Shown: positions 8,127-17,729 of the stretch, one piece after another | Layout: every line of letters begins with the position of its first letter | How positions within the stretch are numbered: position 1 is the first letter of the stretch | Assembly: GCA_014802725.1 (NCBI GenBank) | Contig: JAAVBS010000001.1 | Coordinates: forward strand, 1 to 64,000 | Origin: a bacterium | GTDB lineage: Bacteria; Bacteroidota; Bacteroidia; Bacteroidales; P3 | Length of the DNA stretch: 64,000 bases | Reading direction: 5' to 3' | The notes under the pieces: generated by a model | Seen by the model: the letters and a program-made list of their open reading frames with translations, nothing else | Told to the model about the DNA's origin: nothing | The model's database searches: none | Position numbers and translations under genes: made by a program

Positions 8127-9190
8127 GCATCGCTTTCCCCTACCGCATCATCGGCATGATGTCCGGCAGTTCGCTGGACGGCCTCGACTTGGTTTCCGTG
8201 GTTTTTGAAACGGCCGACGGCCTGAAATTCCACATCGAGGCGGCTGAAAGCCAACCGTATCCCGATGCCTGGCGCCAACGCCTGGCGGGGGCGCATCTGC
8301 TTTCCGGATTGGAATTGAGTTTGTTGGATGTGGAATACGGCCGTTTTGTAGGCGAGTGCATCCGCGATTTCATAAAGACACACGACCTTGCGCCACAGGC
8401 CGTGGCCATGCACGGCCACACGGTTTTTCACGAACCGCACCGGGGGCTGACATTGCAAATCGGCAGCGGGGCGGCCGTGGCGGCGGCCTGCGGTCTGCCC
8501 GTGGTTTGCAAGTTCCGCGACAAAGACGTGGCTTTGGGCGGGGAAGGCGCCCCCTTGGTCCCGATCGGAGACCGGTTGCTGTTCGGCCGATACACCTATT
8601 GTCTCAACTTAGGCGGCATCGCCAATATCTCGTATGAGGAGAACGGCCGCCGCATCGCGTTCGACATCACCACCTGCAACATGGTATTGAACGCGTTGGC
8701 TCAACGCATAGGACTGGCATTCGACCGCAACGGCGAATGCGCCGCCGCCGGCCAAAACATCGCCGCGCTCCGCACGAAACTCGACGCCCTGGATTTTTAT
8801 CGGCAGGCACCGCCCAAATCGTTGGGCAGGGAATGGTTCGAGCGCGTCCAACAACCGCTCTACCTTAATTATATAGAACAAGGATATTCCGAAACCGACC
8901 TGCTCCGCACGTTCGTGGAACATATCGCGGCGCAAACCGGCCGGGTTTGCCGGCAGGAAGGCCGCATGCTCATAACGGGCGGCGGCGCGTTCAACCGCTT
9001 TCTTGTGGAACGCATCCGCGCGGCCTGCCCGCAACTGGTTTGCGAAGCCGACCAACCGCAACTCATCGAATACAAGGAAGCGTTGATTTTCGCGTTCCTC
9101 GGCTTACTCCGCCTGCAAAACCGCGTCAACTGTCTGCACAGCGTCACCGGTGCCGTCTCCGACAACATCGGCGGCTGTATCTTCCTCTAA
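8123..9190 (+). CDS. anmK: Anhydro-N-acetylmuramic acid kinase
   Basis: 355 aa; IGMMSGSSLDGLDL, HGHTVFHEP, LNLGGIANISY, ITGGGAFN; overlaps tsaB by 4 nt. Confidence 0.96.
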   Translation: MSIAFPYRIIGMMSGSSLDGLDLVSVVFETADGLKFHIEAAESQPYPDAWRQRLAGAHLLSGLELSLLDVEYGRFVGECIRDFIKTHDLAPQAVAMHGHTVFHEPHRGLTLQIGSGAAVAAACGLPVVCKFRDKDVALGGEGAPLVPIGDRLLFGRYTYCLNLGGIANISYEENGRRIAFDITTCNMVLNALAQRIGLAFDRNGECAAAGQNIAALRTKLDALDFYRQAPPKSLGREWFERVQQPLYLNYIEQGYSETDLLRTFVEHIAAQTGRVCRQEGRMLITGGGAFNRFLVERIRAACPQLVCEADQPQLIEYKEALIFAFLGLLRLQNRVNCLHSVTGAVSDNIGGCIFL

Positions 9191-12100
9191 AACCGATTCA
9201 TCTTCAAGCCGGTTCTCCGGCAGATTCCGCCACAGGCCATAGACATACTCCTGTATGTCGGTCCGTATGCTCAACCTCAGCAACAGATTGGGCGAGGGAT
9301 AAGGATGCACGCGGTTGGACAGGAACACATAGACGATTTCCTTTTCCGGATCGACCCAAAAATAGGTGCCCGTAAAACCGCTGTGTCCGAAACTCGCCGC
9401 CGAAGCCGACAAGGCACAGGGCGAAGGCGCGTCCGCCTCCAAAGGCCGCTTGTCGAAGCCGCCGCCGCGCCGGTTCTTGGCCGAAGAAAAGGCCGAACTG
9501 CCGAACAAGGCCACCGTGGCGCTGTCAATGTAGCGGTATCCGCCGTATTGTCCGTTCCACAACAGCATCTGCGCCATAACGGCCACATCGTGCGCCGTAC
9601 CGAACAAGCCGGCCGATCCCCCCGCCCCGCCGAACAAGGCCACCATAGGGTCGTGCACATAGCCGCGGATTGTGCGGTGCCGCCAGGCCGTATCGTTCTC
9701 TGTGGGCACGAGACGCGTCATCGGAAACTTTTCCAAAGGGCGGTAGGTCAAACGGGTCAGACCCAAGCTATCGTAAAAATGCCGCTGCACGTAGTTTTCC
9801 AAATCTTCGTCCGTCATAAAGCGGAAAGCCTCGTAGAGATACTGGAAGCCCAAATCGCTGTATTGGTAAGTGGGGCGTCCCAACGGCATCTTGTCCATTT
9901 CTTCCCGCAGTTCGCGCCGTGCGCGCCGGTGCAGGTAGAGGCTGTCGGCCACGGGCCATATATAGTCTTCGTTCCGTTCTTCACTCAGATAGTCGCGCTT
10001 GGGATAGCTGTCGGGCTGTGACGTCAGCAGGCTCGGCTTCAAACCCGACTCATGCGCCAACAGCCGCCTGAACGTAAGGTTCCGCTTGTCGGTCCGCAGC
10101 AGGCGCGGCACGGCGCGCGAAATCGCCTGATCCAAACGATAGACGCCGCGGTCGTAAAGCTGCATATAAGCCACCGTCGTGGCCAACACCTTGGTCAGCG
10201 AGGCGAGGTCGTAGAGATCGCCGTCACCCACCCGTTGTTTACGCTCGTAGGTAAAATGTCCGAAATTCTTGTCGTAAACGACCTTGCCCTTATAGGCCAC
10301 CAGCACCTGACAGCCCGGATAGGCCCCCGTGTCGATGCCGTGTTGCACCAAAGAGTCGATGACACGGAAATCCGCACTGCAGAATCCGACCTGCTCCGGC
10401 AAACCGTAAGAGAGTGACGTCACCCCGGTCGTCAAACCCGTACCGGCCGGATAACGCGTGCCGACGCTGACCGGCAGACGGCCTTGCGCCGCGATGCCGC
10501 CGAACAGCAGCTGCGCCATGGCGGTCCGCGCGGCCGGCACATCCTGATAGCCGCATACCACAGCCGAGAACGTCAAGGAGTCGAACAAGGCCAACGCATA
10601 GGGCGGCGCAAACGACGCCAAAACCGTTTCGCCCGGCAGATGCTGCAACCGTCCCAGCAGCTGCAACGTGGCGTCTGTAATGCCATAGCGGCGGTTCAGA
10701 TAAGGGCTGGTGCCGCCCAAGTCAATCAGAACCAAATCGTAACCGCGCCAGTGTTCCAACAAGGCCTGCAGGCTGTCGGCCGACGTTTGGCGGTTGATGT
10801 AATAATGGTCGAAATCGGCATAGCGCGCCAACATACGGCCGAAACCGTCCGACGGCAACGCGCCCGTGGCCTGGCGCGTCTCCGCGGCTTCGGCATAATC
10901 GCCGATATGGAGGCAAGCCTTGGACGGATAGCGGACAGACTGCAACGGCAACAGGCCGCAGGCATCCGAAACCACCGTCAGGGCCTTGGCATAGAGTTCG
11001 TTCTGCAAAGCCTGTATCTGCGGGTTGTTCAACGCCTGCAACAAGGCCGCCGAATCGCCGTAAGCCATGGGGCGGAAGCCGCCCGTGTCGGCCGACCGGA
11101 GCGCAAACGCCCCCAATGTCTCCGCCTTGAGTTTAAGGATGCGATAAACCGCGGTGTCTATCGTCGCCAACGGGATACGCCCGTTGCGCACCGCCCGCGA
11201 GACGGCCTTGATGGCGGCTTCCGGAGCGGCCGGCAACAGCAAGACGTCTTCGCCGGCCTCCACCGCCCGCACCTCCACTTCGCCGCTCCCCCACTTAACG
11301 CCGTCGGCCACGCCCTTCATCTCCAGGCCGTCGGTCACGGTTAGCCCGTGGAAGCCCATGCGGCGGCGCAGGTAATCTTTAAGCCAGATTTTGGATAGGG
11401 AGGCCGGCCCTTTGGCATCGACGGCCGGCACGCGCAGGTGTCCGACCATGACGGCCTCGGCCCCCTCCGCCATCAGCGCGCGGAACGGCAACAGATCCAC
11501 ACTGTCGATATAGGCCGTATCGTGCTTGATTTCAGGCAACGTATAATGGGAATCCTTTTCGGTGTCACCGTGTCCGGGAAAATGTTTGAGCGAGCCCACC
11601 ACGCCCTGCGACCGCATACCGCGCGCATAAGCCGCGCCGTGAGCGGCCACCCAACGCGGGTCTTCGCCGAACGAACGCATATTGATAACGGGGTTGAGCG
11701 GATTGGAATTGACATCCAGCACCGGGATAAAGTTCCACGAAATACCCAGTTCCCGACATTGCCAACCGACGGCTTCCCCCATACGGCTTATCCAAGCCGT
11801 ATCCTGTATGGCGCCCAACGTCTGCTGCATCGGGAAAGTGGCCACGTCCGTGAGCCGCATGGCAGGCCCCCATTCGCCGTCTATACTGATCCAAAGCGGT
11901 ATCTTGGCGATGGTCTGATAGGCCCGCACGGCACGATATATATCCCATGCGTTACCCTTGAAAAAACAGAGCCCGCCGTAACCGTAACGCCCTATTTTGA
12001 CCTGCATGTCCTTCACCGTGGCGGGATCGTAGCCACTGCCGCAACGCACCACCATCATCTGGGCGATTTTTTCTTCCAGCGTCATCTGCGCCAACAGACT

Positions 12101-12220
12101 GTCGGGATTGAAAAGCGGCTGTGCCGGCACCGGTCCGGCGGCCATGCCCAAAAACAAACAAAAACCGGCCCAAACGTAGCGCCGTTTCAAATGTATCTTC
12201 ATCCTGCTGAACAACCTCAT
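9104..12220 (-). CDS. Bifunctional glycoside hydrolase family 3 (NagZ-like) + serine hydrolase (beta-lactamase family) fusion
   Basis: 1038 aa; KHFPGHGDTEKDSHYTLPEI and VTDGLEMKGV (GH3/NagZ), then DLASLTKVLATT (SxxK), YQYSDLGF and HSGFTG (serine hydrolase). Confidence 0.94.
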   Translation of the reverse strand: MRLFSRMKIHLKRRYVWAGFCLFLGMAAGPVPAQPLFNPDSLLAQMTLEEKIAQMMVVRCGSGYDPATVKDMQVKIGRYGYGGLCFFKGNAWDIYRAVRAYQTIAKIPLWISIDGEWGPAMRLTDVATFPMQQTLGAIQDTAWISRMGEAVGWQCRELGISWNFIPVLDVNSNPLNPVINMRSFGEDPRWVAAHGAAYARGMRSQGVVGSLKHFPGHGDTEKDSHYTLPEIKHDTAYIDSVDLLPFRALMAEGAEAVMVGHLRVPAVDAKGPASLSKIWLKDYLRRRMGFHGLTVTDGLEMKGVADGVKWGSGEVEVRAVEAGEDVLLLPAAPEAAIKAVSRAVRNGRIPLATIDTAVYRILKLKAETLGAFALRSADTGGFRPMAYGDSAALLQALNNPQIQALQNELYAKALTVVSDACGLLPLQSVRYPSKACLHIGDYAEAAETRQATGALPSDGFGRMLARYADFDHYYINRQTSADSLQALLEHWRGYDLVLIDLGGTSPYLNRRYGITDATLQLLGRLQHLPGETVLASFAPPYALALFDSLTFSAVVCGYQDVPAARTAMAQLLFGGIAAQGRLPVSVGTRYPAGTGLTTGVTSLSYGLPEQVGFCSADFRVIDSLVQHGIDTGAYPGCQVLVAYKGKVVYDKNFGHFTYERKQRVGDGDLYDLASLTKVLATTVAYMQLYDRGVYRLDQAISRAVPRLLRTDKRNLTFRRLLAHESGLKPSLLTSQPDSYPKRDYLSEERNEDYIWPVADSLYLHRRARRELREEMDKMPLGRPTYQYSDLGFQYLYEAFRFMTDEDLENYVQRHFYDSLGLTRLTYRPLEKFPMTRLVPTENDTAWRHRTIRGYVHDPMVALFGGAGGSAGLFGTAHDVAVMAQMLLWNGQYGGYRYIDSATVALFGSSAFSSAKNRRGGGFDKRPLEADAPSPCALSASAASFGHSGFTGTYFWVDPEKEIVYVFLSNRVHPYPSPNLLLRLSIRTDIQEYVYGLWRNLPENRLEDESVLEEDTAADVVGDGTGDAVQTVDAVLQAE

Positions 12221-12235
12221 ACCTTCTGCCCGCTT

Positions 12236-12934
12236 TTAAAATCCCAATACATCGGCCATGCCGTACCAACCGCTACGCCCGCTGAGCCATTCGGCCGCAA
12301 CGACGGCGCCCAGCGCGAAGCCCGCCCTCGACTTGGCCTCATGCCGTATCTCGACGATATCCTGTTCCGACTCGAAAAACAATTCATGGATGCCGACCAC
12401 CTCGCCACGCCGTTCGGAGGCGATGGGCACGGCCGGATAGCCGCCTTGCGCCAGGGCCGCGTTCATGCTCACGGCCGTACCGCTGGGCGCATCCAACTTA
12501 TGGATGTGGTGGGTTTCGACCATCCGCCCCGCGTACTGCGGCTGTTGACGGAACAACTCGCCCGAACGTTTGACCAATTGCAAAAAGATATTGACCCCGA
12601 CACTGAAATTGGCGGCCGCGACCACCGCCCCGCCCGATGCCGTACACTGCGCCCGCAGACGCGTTTCCTCGTGTTGCCAGGCCGTGGTGCCGACCACAAC
12701 GGGCTTGGCCGCCGCAAGACAGCGTTCGATATGGGAAACGACCGCCGCCGGCACCGAGAACTCAATGGCCATGTCGGCACGATGCCAAGCTTCGGCCTGC
12801 GTGTCAAAATCCTGCTCCGAATCTATCTTGCAAACGATTTCATGCCCACGCGCCAACGCCACTTTTTCAATTTCCCGCCCCATGCGGCCATAACCCAATA
12901 ACGCGATACGCAAAGGTTTTCCCGTATTTTCCAT
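12236..12934 (-). CDS. dapB: 4-hydroxy-tetrahydrodipicolinate reductase
   Basis: 232 aa; LLGYGRMGREIEKVA, VVGTTAW, ETHHIHKLDAPSGTA. Confidence 0.96.
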   Translation of the reverse strand: MENTGKPLRIALLGYGRMGREIEKVALARGHEIVCKIDSEQDFDTQAEAWHRADMAIEFSVPAAVVSHIERCLAAAKPVVVGTTAWQHEETRLRAQCTASGGAVVAAANFSVGVNIFLQLVKRSGELFRQQPQYAGRMVETHHIHKLDAPSGTAVSMNAALAQGGYPAVPIASERRGEVVGIHELFFESEQDIVEIRHEAKSRAGFALGAVVAAEWLSGRSGWYGMADVLGF

Positions 12935-12943
12935 AACAACGCC

Positions 12944-13756
12944 CTAAAATTTCATACAAAGCCTGAACCCCATATCCCACGGGGTGGAACGCGCCAAACC
13001 TTCCGAAACCGGAGCGGCATAGGGCTCCACACGCATGGCCAGATTGGGCGAAACGTTGAAATCGAACAAATGCGCGTACACCACCGCATCGACGATATTC
13101 AAGAGATACACGACGCCGGCTATAATCAGCGTCAGTTCAAAATTTTGCTCGTAGTAATTCCGCAAACGCAACAACTCATCGTAAGTGGTACCGGCCAAAT
13201 CAGGATTGCAGACGCTGGCGTCCGCCTGATAATAGCGTTTGTCTATTTCGCGCTCGTAAATCTTTTTCTCTTTCAGATTGTAATCGACGAAATAAGCGAT
13301 GACGGCAGCCCCGGCATAGATAACGGGCGGCTTATACCACTGTGCGTTATAGCATTGTCCCAAGCCCGGCACCACCGCCGAACAAAGCGCCGCGATGCCC
13401 GGCGAACGGACGCCGCCGTGCTTCCGGCTACGGAACGCGCCACTGTTGCGCTCGGCAAACGTCATGGCCTTGCGCGCCTCTTTGGCCGACAACGTGTTCT
13501 TGGGCCGGGGCAACGTATCGACCGGTTGTTTCGTCTTCGGGCCCGCCCAAGCGCAAACCTCCCCGTAATACCCGAGATCGACGCCGTCGGATATGGGCGT
13601 CTCGCTCCGTTCGAAAGCCGTATGTTGTAAAGAGAGATAATCGTTGCCGCGCCAGGCTTCCTGCCAATCGACGGTATAGCGGTCCTGCGCGCCCAAAGAG
13701 GCGCACGCCACCGTCCATACCAAGCCCGCCGCCAACAACCGGAATCCGTTATGCAT
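12944..13756 (-). CDS. DUF5683 domain-containing protein
   Basis: 270 aa; SPGIAALCSAVVPGLGQCYNAQWYKPPVIYAGAAVIAYFVDYN; conserved downstream of parAB in Bacteroidota. Confidence 0.88.
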   Translation of the reverse strand: MHNGFRLLAAGLVWTVACASLGAQDRYTVDWQEAWRGNDYLSLQHTAFERSETPISDGVDLGYYGEVCAWAGPKTKQPVDTLPRPKNTLSAKEARKAMTFAERNSGAFRSRKHGGVRSPGIAALCSAVVPGLGQCYNAQWYKPPVIYAGAAVIAYFVDYNLKEKKIYEREIDKRYYQADASVCNPDLAGTTYDELLRLRNYYEQNFELTLIIAGVVYLLNIVDAVVYAHLFDFNVSPNLAMRVEPYAAPVSEGLARSTPWDMGFRLCMKF

Positions 13757-14702
13757 TGAGCCGGTTCAATATCTGCCGCAGTTCCTTTTCGGAAGAGAAA
13801 TGAATCTGCAGGCTGCCTTTTCCACCTTTCTGTTTACGCACTTCCACCGCCGTTTCCAACTTTTCGGACAACTTCCGGCTGTCTTCCACACACCATTCCG
13901 GCAAAACCGGCTTGGCCTCGGCCCCCGCCTTGCGGGCGGGCTTATCCTGACGCAAGCCCTGCTCCACGGCGCGTACCGAAAGGCCTTTTTCTTTGATGCG
14001 GCGCACCCAATCCACCTGTTTCTTCGGGTTTTCCTCCGCCAACAGGGCGCGGGCGTGCCCCATGCTGATTTCGTTGTTCTTCAACGCCAGCTGCACTTCG
14101 GCCGGCAGTTTCAACAGACGCATATAGTTGGTGACGGTGCTTCGGTCTTTGCCCACCCGCTTGCTCACCTCGTCCTGACTGTACTGATAGGCGTCGGCCA
14201 AGGCTTGGTACGACAGCGCGATGTCCATCGCGTTCAATTCCTCGCGCTGGATGTTCTCCACCAACCCCATCTCCAGCATCTCGTTCTCGTTGGCCATGCG
14301 GATATAGACCGGCACTTCGGCCAGCCCCGCCCGCTTGGAAGCGCGCAACCGCCGTTCGCCCGAAATCAGCTGGTAGCGTTTGCCGTGCTTGCGCACCGTA
14401 AGCGGCTGGATAATGCCGTGTTCCTTGATGGAGTCGGACAACTCCTGCAAGGCCTGTTCGTCGAACTGTGTCCGCGGCTGTTGCGGATTGACGTCTATGA
14501 GGTCGATGTCGATGGCCGCTATCGCGCCTATTACGCTCTGTTCGGCTTCTTCGTAGGCATGGCGCAGGGTTTGCCGGTCATCTTTCTGCGGCACCACCGG
14601 ATTGTCGGCCGCCATCTCGGGCGCATTGATACCGAAACCGCTGTCGCCCAACAGCGCGTCCAAACCGCGTCCCAACGCATTTCTCTTAGTCTTTCCGCTC
14701 AT
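13749..14702 (-). CDS. parB: Chromosome partitioning protein ParB
   Basis: MSGKTKRNALGRGLDALLG start; QQPRTQFDEQALQELSDSIKEHGIIQPLTVR, GERRLRASKRAGL, VENIQREELNAMD. The ORF track extension to 15374 is antisense/shadow sequence. Confidence 0.96.
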   Translation of the reverse strand: MSGKTKRNALGRGLDALLGDSGFGINAPEMAADNPVVPQKDDRQTLRHAYEEAEQSVIGAIAAIDIDLIDVNPQQPRTQFDEQALQELSDSIKEHGIIQPLTVRKHGKRYQLISGERRLRASKRAGLAEVPVYIRMANENEMLEMGLVENIQREELNAMDIALSYQALADAYQYSQDEVSKRVGKDRSTVTNYMRLLKLPAEVQLALKNNEISMGHARALLAEENPKKQVDWVRRIKEKGLSVRAVEQGLRQDKPARKAGAEAKPVLPEWCVEDSRKLSEKLETAVEVRKQKGGKGSLQIHFSSEKELRQILNRLNA

Positions 14703-14704
14703 AT

Positions 14705-15517
14705 CTATTCTCCCTGTTTTTGCGCGGCCGCCGCTTCCGCCGCCGCTTGTTTCTCTTCTTCCCGCCGCAGGATTTCCTTGGCTAAATTCAAATAGTTGAC
14801 CGCGCCCGCGCTGTTGATGTCGTAGGCCAAAATGTTCTCGCGGTGGCTGGGGGCCTCGGCCAGTTTCGTATTGTTGTGTATCAAGGTTTCGAACACCAGC
14901 TGATGGAAATGCGAACGCACCTCCTCCACCACCTGCTTGGACAGGCGCGTGCGCGAATCGTACATCGTCAACAGCAGGCCCTCTAACTGCAGCCCCGGAT
15001 TGAAACGGCTCTGGATGATACGGATCGTATTGAGCAACTTCGTCAGGCCTTCCAAAGCGTAATACTGGCACTGCACGGGTACGATAACCGAATCGGAGGC
15101 CGTCAGCACGTTGGTCGTGATGAGCCCCAACGAGGGCGAGCAATCCACAACGATGAAATCGTAATCGTCCCGTACGGGCTCTAAGCAACGCCGCAAAATC
15201 GTTTCGCGCTGCGGCAAGCCCACGAGTTCCAGTTCCGCCCCCACCAAATCGATATGCGACGGCAACAGATACAAATCCTTGGTCGGTGTTTTGAGAATCA
15301 ATTTCTTGGGATCGGCCTGTTCGACCAAACAATCGTAAACGCTTTCCCGTATCGAATCGGGATTGAAGCCGCAACCCGACGTGGCGTTGGCCTGCGGGTC
15401 CGCATCGATGAGCAACGTTTTCTTTTCCAAAGCCGCCAGAGCCGCGCTCAGGTTGATGGCGGTCGTCGTCTTGCCCACGCCGCCTTTCTGATTGGCGATG
15501 GCTATGATTTTTCCCAT
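14705..15517 (-). CDS. parA: Chromosome partitioning ATPase ParA/Soj
   Basis: MGKIIAIANQKGGVGKTTTAINLSAALA deviant Walker A; VDCSPSLGLIT. Confidence 0.97.
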   Translation of the reverse strand: MGKIIAIANQKGGVGKTTTAINLSAALAALEKKTLLIDADPQANATSGCGFNPDSIRESVYDCLVEQADPKKLILKTPTKDLYLLPSHIDLVGAELELVGLPQRETILRRCLEPVRDDYDFIVVDCSPSLGLITTNVLTASDSVIVPVQCQYYALEGLTKLLNTIRIIQSRFNPGLQLEGLLLTMYDSRTRLSKQVVEEVRSHFHQLVFETLIHNNTKLAEAPSHRENILAYDINSAGAVNYLNLAKEILRREEEKQAAAEAAAAQKQGE

Positions 15518-15623
15518 GGTTTTCCTTTCTGTCATGCTTGTTTCCGACGGCACCTTAGCGGCGGGTCGCGCCCCGGATCGCCTGTTCCGGGCCGGCCGTC
15601 CGAACAACCCTTCTTAAAACGAC

Positions 15624-15651
15624 AAAAGCCGTCCTTTCGCCAAGGACAGCT
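15624..15651 (-). terminator. Intrinsic terminator after the PUR-family gene: minus strand AGCTGTCCTT/AAGGACGGCT + TTTTG
   Basis: 10-bp stem with one wobble pair, 5-nt loop, T-run on minus strand. Confidence 0.6.
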
Positions 15652-15672
15652 CGTCTGGTTATGCCCCAACGG

Positions 15673-16011
15673 CTAACCCAACGTTTCCGAAAAATCCGCA
15701 CCGGGTTCCGTCCATTCCGCGGACCGGCCGGCTCCGTCCTCCGTCCGTTCCGGATATTCACCGGTTTCCACGAAGCGGATCGCCTGATCCAAACCCTTCC
15801 GGAAATTATCGAAATCCTCCCGATACAGAAAGATTTTGTGCTTTTCATAGACGAAACGCCCCGTTCCCTCGTCGAAATGACGTTTGCTTTCCGTTACGGT
15901 GATATAACGGTCGCCGCCCTTGGTCTCTTTCACGTCCATGAAATAAGTCCGCTTGCCGGCCCGTACCGCCTCACTGTAAACTTCCTCTTTTCCAGTTCCG
16001 AAATCTTCCAT
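15673..16011 (-). CDS. DUF3276/PUR family nucleic-acid-binding protein
   Basis: MEDFGTGKEEVYSEAVRAGKRTYFMDVKETKGGDRYITVTESKR...KHKIFLYREDFDNFRKGLDQAIRF; ORF track start at 16170 is upstream of the likely ATG. Confidence 0.88.
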   Translation of the reverse strand: MEDFGTGKEEVYSEAVRAGKRTYFMDVKETKGGDRYITVTESKRHFDEGTGRFVYEKHKIFLYREDFDNFRKGLDQAIRFVETGEYPERTEDGAGRSAEWTEPGADFSETLG

Positions 16012-16088
16012 TCCGCTTAGTTTTATCTCTTCGGTCGTTCCCGAAAAATTTGCAAGCAAAGGTAGTAAAAAAAAACAAATTTTTAATG

Positions 16089-16096
16089 TATCTTTG
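16089..16096 (+). promoter_or_regulatory. -7 element TATCTTTG upstream of pdxS
   Basis: Exact TAnnTTTG; no convincing -33 TTG at the expected distance. Confidence 0.45.
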
Positions 16097-16222
16097 CACG
16101 TTTTTTGGCTAACGCCTTCTGCCTGACGGCACCACCGCGCACAAGCCCATGGCCGCCGGTTGAAAGGCAAGATTATAGTATTGATAAATAACAGATTACA
16201 TTAACCGTAATAAACTTTTAAC

Positions 16223-17116
16223 ATGAACCAAGCAACTAAAGCGCAGAATTGGAAGATCAAGCTCGGTTTGGCCGAGATGTTGAAGAACGGCGTCATCATG
16301 GACGTCACGAATCCCGAACAGGCCAAGATTGCCGAAGACGCCGGCGCCATCGCCGTCATGGCTTTGGAACGCGTGCCGTCCGACATCCGCGCCCAAGGGG
16401 GTGTAGCGCGCATGAGCGATCCGAAAATGATTAAGGAAATCAAGGCTTGCGTCAGCATTCCCGTTATGGCCAAATGCCGTATCGGCCACTTCGCCGAAGC
16501 ACAGATCCTCGAATCCTTAGGCATCGACTTTATCGACGAGAGCGAGGTTCTAACCCCGGCCGACGAAGACTTCCACATCTACAAACACGATTTCAAGATT
16601 CCGTTCGTCTGCGGTTGCCGCAACTTGGGCGAAGCCCTGCGCCGCATCGGCGAAGGCGCCGCGTTGATCCGCACGAAAGGTGAAGCCGGTACCGGCAATA
16701 TCGTAGAGGCGGTCCGCCACATGCGCGCGCTGATGCAGGGCATCCGCCGTCTGCAAGTGCTGCCTAAAGAAGAATTGATGACGGAAGCCAAAAACCTGCA
16801 GGCGCCGTACGAACTCGTATGCGAGGTAGCCGAAACCGGCAAGTTGCCCGTTCCCAACTTCTCCGCGGGCGGTGTGGCCACGCCGGCCGATGCGGCCCTG
16901 ATGCGTCAGATGGGCGCCGAATCCGTATTCGTAGGTTCCGGTATCTTCAAGTCGAGCAACCCCGCCAAGGTGGCCAAAGCGATTGTGGAAGCCACGACGC
17001 ACTACAACGACCCCGACAAATTGGCCGTATTGTCCGAAGACTTGGGCGAACCCATGCACGGCATCGACGTACGCCAATTGGATGAAAAACAATTATTCGC
17101 CACGAGAGGTTGGTAA
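16223..17116 (+). CDS. pdxS: Pyridoxal 5'-phosphate synthase lyase subunit PdxS
   Basis: 297 aa; [69 protein letters not shown]-like segment. Confidence 0.98.
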   Translation: MNQATKAQNWKIKLGLAEMLKNGVIMDVTNPEQAKIAEDAGAIAVMALERVPSDIRAQGGVARMSDPKMIKEIKACVSIPVMAKCRIGHFAEAQILESLGIDFIDESEVLTPADEDFHIYKHDFKIPFVCGCRNLGEALRRIGEGAALIRTKGEAGTGNIVEAVRHMRALMQGIRRLQVLPKEELMTEAKNLQAPYELVCEVAETGKLPVPNFSAGGVATPADAALMRQMGAESVFVGSGIFKSSNPAKVAKAIVEATTHYNDPDKLAVLSEDLGEPMHGIDVRQLDEKQLFATRGW

Positions 17117-17152
17117 GACCTCCGCGGCTTTGGTTCAGTTACGAGAAAGAAG

Positions 17153-17719
17153 ATGAGAACAATCGGTGTTTTGGGCATTCAAGGTGCCATCGAAGAACAC
17201 GTCCGCATGGTGCAGGCCTTGGGGCATGAGGCCCTTTGGGTCAAGGACGAGGAGACGCTCAACCGTGTGGAAGGTCTGATTTTACCCGGCGGCGAAAGCA
17301 CGAGCATGGGCAAACAATTGGAATGGTTCAATCTTCTTTCTCCGCTGCGCCGCAAGATTACGGAAGACAAACTGCCCGTTTTCGGCACCTGCGCCGGCAT
17401 GATCCTGCTGGCGAAGGACATTGAGAACAGCGACCAGTTGCGCATCGGCGCGATGGACATCAAGGTGAAACGCAACGCCTACGGTTCGCAAATCAACAGT
17501 TTCGTAACCGACATAGACGTCAAGGGCATCGACCATCCGGTGCCGGCCGTCTTCATCCGCGCCCCGCGCATCGAATGCGCCTCGCCGGAAGTGGAGACGC
17601 TTGCCGTTTACGAAGGTCATCCCATTTTCGTGAGACAAGGCCATATGTGGGCGGCCAGTTTCCACCCCGAATTGACCGACAGCGCCGACATTCACGCACA
17701 CTTCATCCAATCCATCTAA
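17153..17719 (+). CDS. pdxT: Pyridoxal 5'-phosphate synthase glutaminase subunit PdxT
   Basis: 188 aa; GVLGIQGAIEEHVRM, LILPGGESTSMGK, FGTCAGMILLAK, AASFHPELT. Confidence 0.98.
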   Translation: MRTIGVLGIQGAIEEHVRMVQALGHEALWVKDEETLNRVEGLILPGGESTSMGKQLEWFNLLSPLRRKITEDKLPVFGTCAGMILLAKDIENSDQLRIGAMDIKVKRNAYGSQINSFVTDIDVKGIDHPVPAVFIRAPRIECASPEVETLAVYEGHPIFVRQGHMWAASFHPELTDSADIHAHFIQSI

Positions 17720-17729
17720 ACTAAACGGT

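Noticed and set aside
11438-12901. 487-aa plus-strand ORF antisense to the GH3 fusion and dapB
   Set aside because: Spans two well-identified minus-strand genes; composition typical of antisense translation.
14703-15374. N-terminal extension of the ParB ORF in the track
   Set aside because: Overlaps parA in another frame; the conserved ParB start is MSGKTKRNALGRGLDALLG at 14702.
13749-15517. Possible parS site near parAB
   Set aside because: No TGTTNCACGTGAAACA-like 16-mer was seen on reading the region; a pattern search would be needed to exclude one elsewhere.
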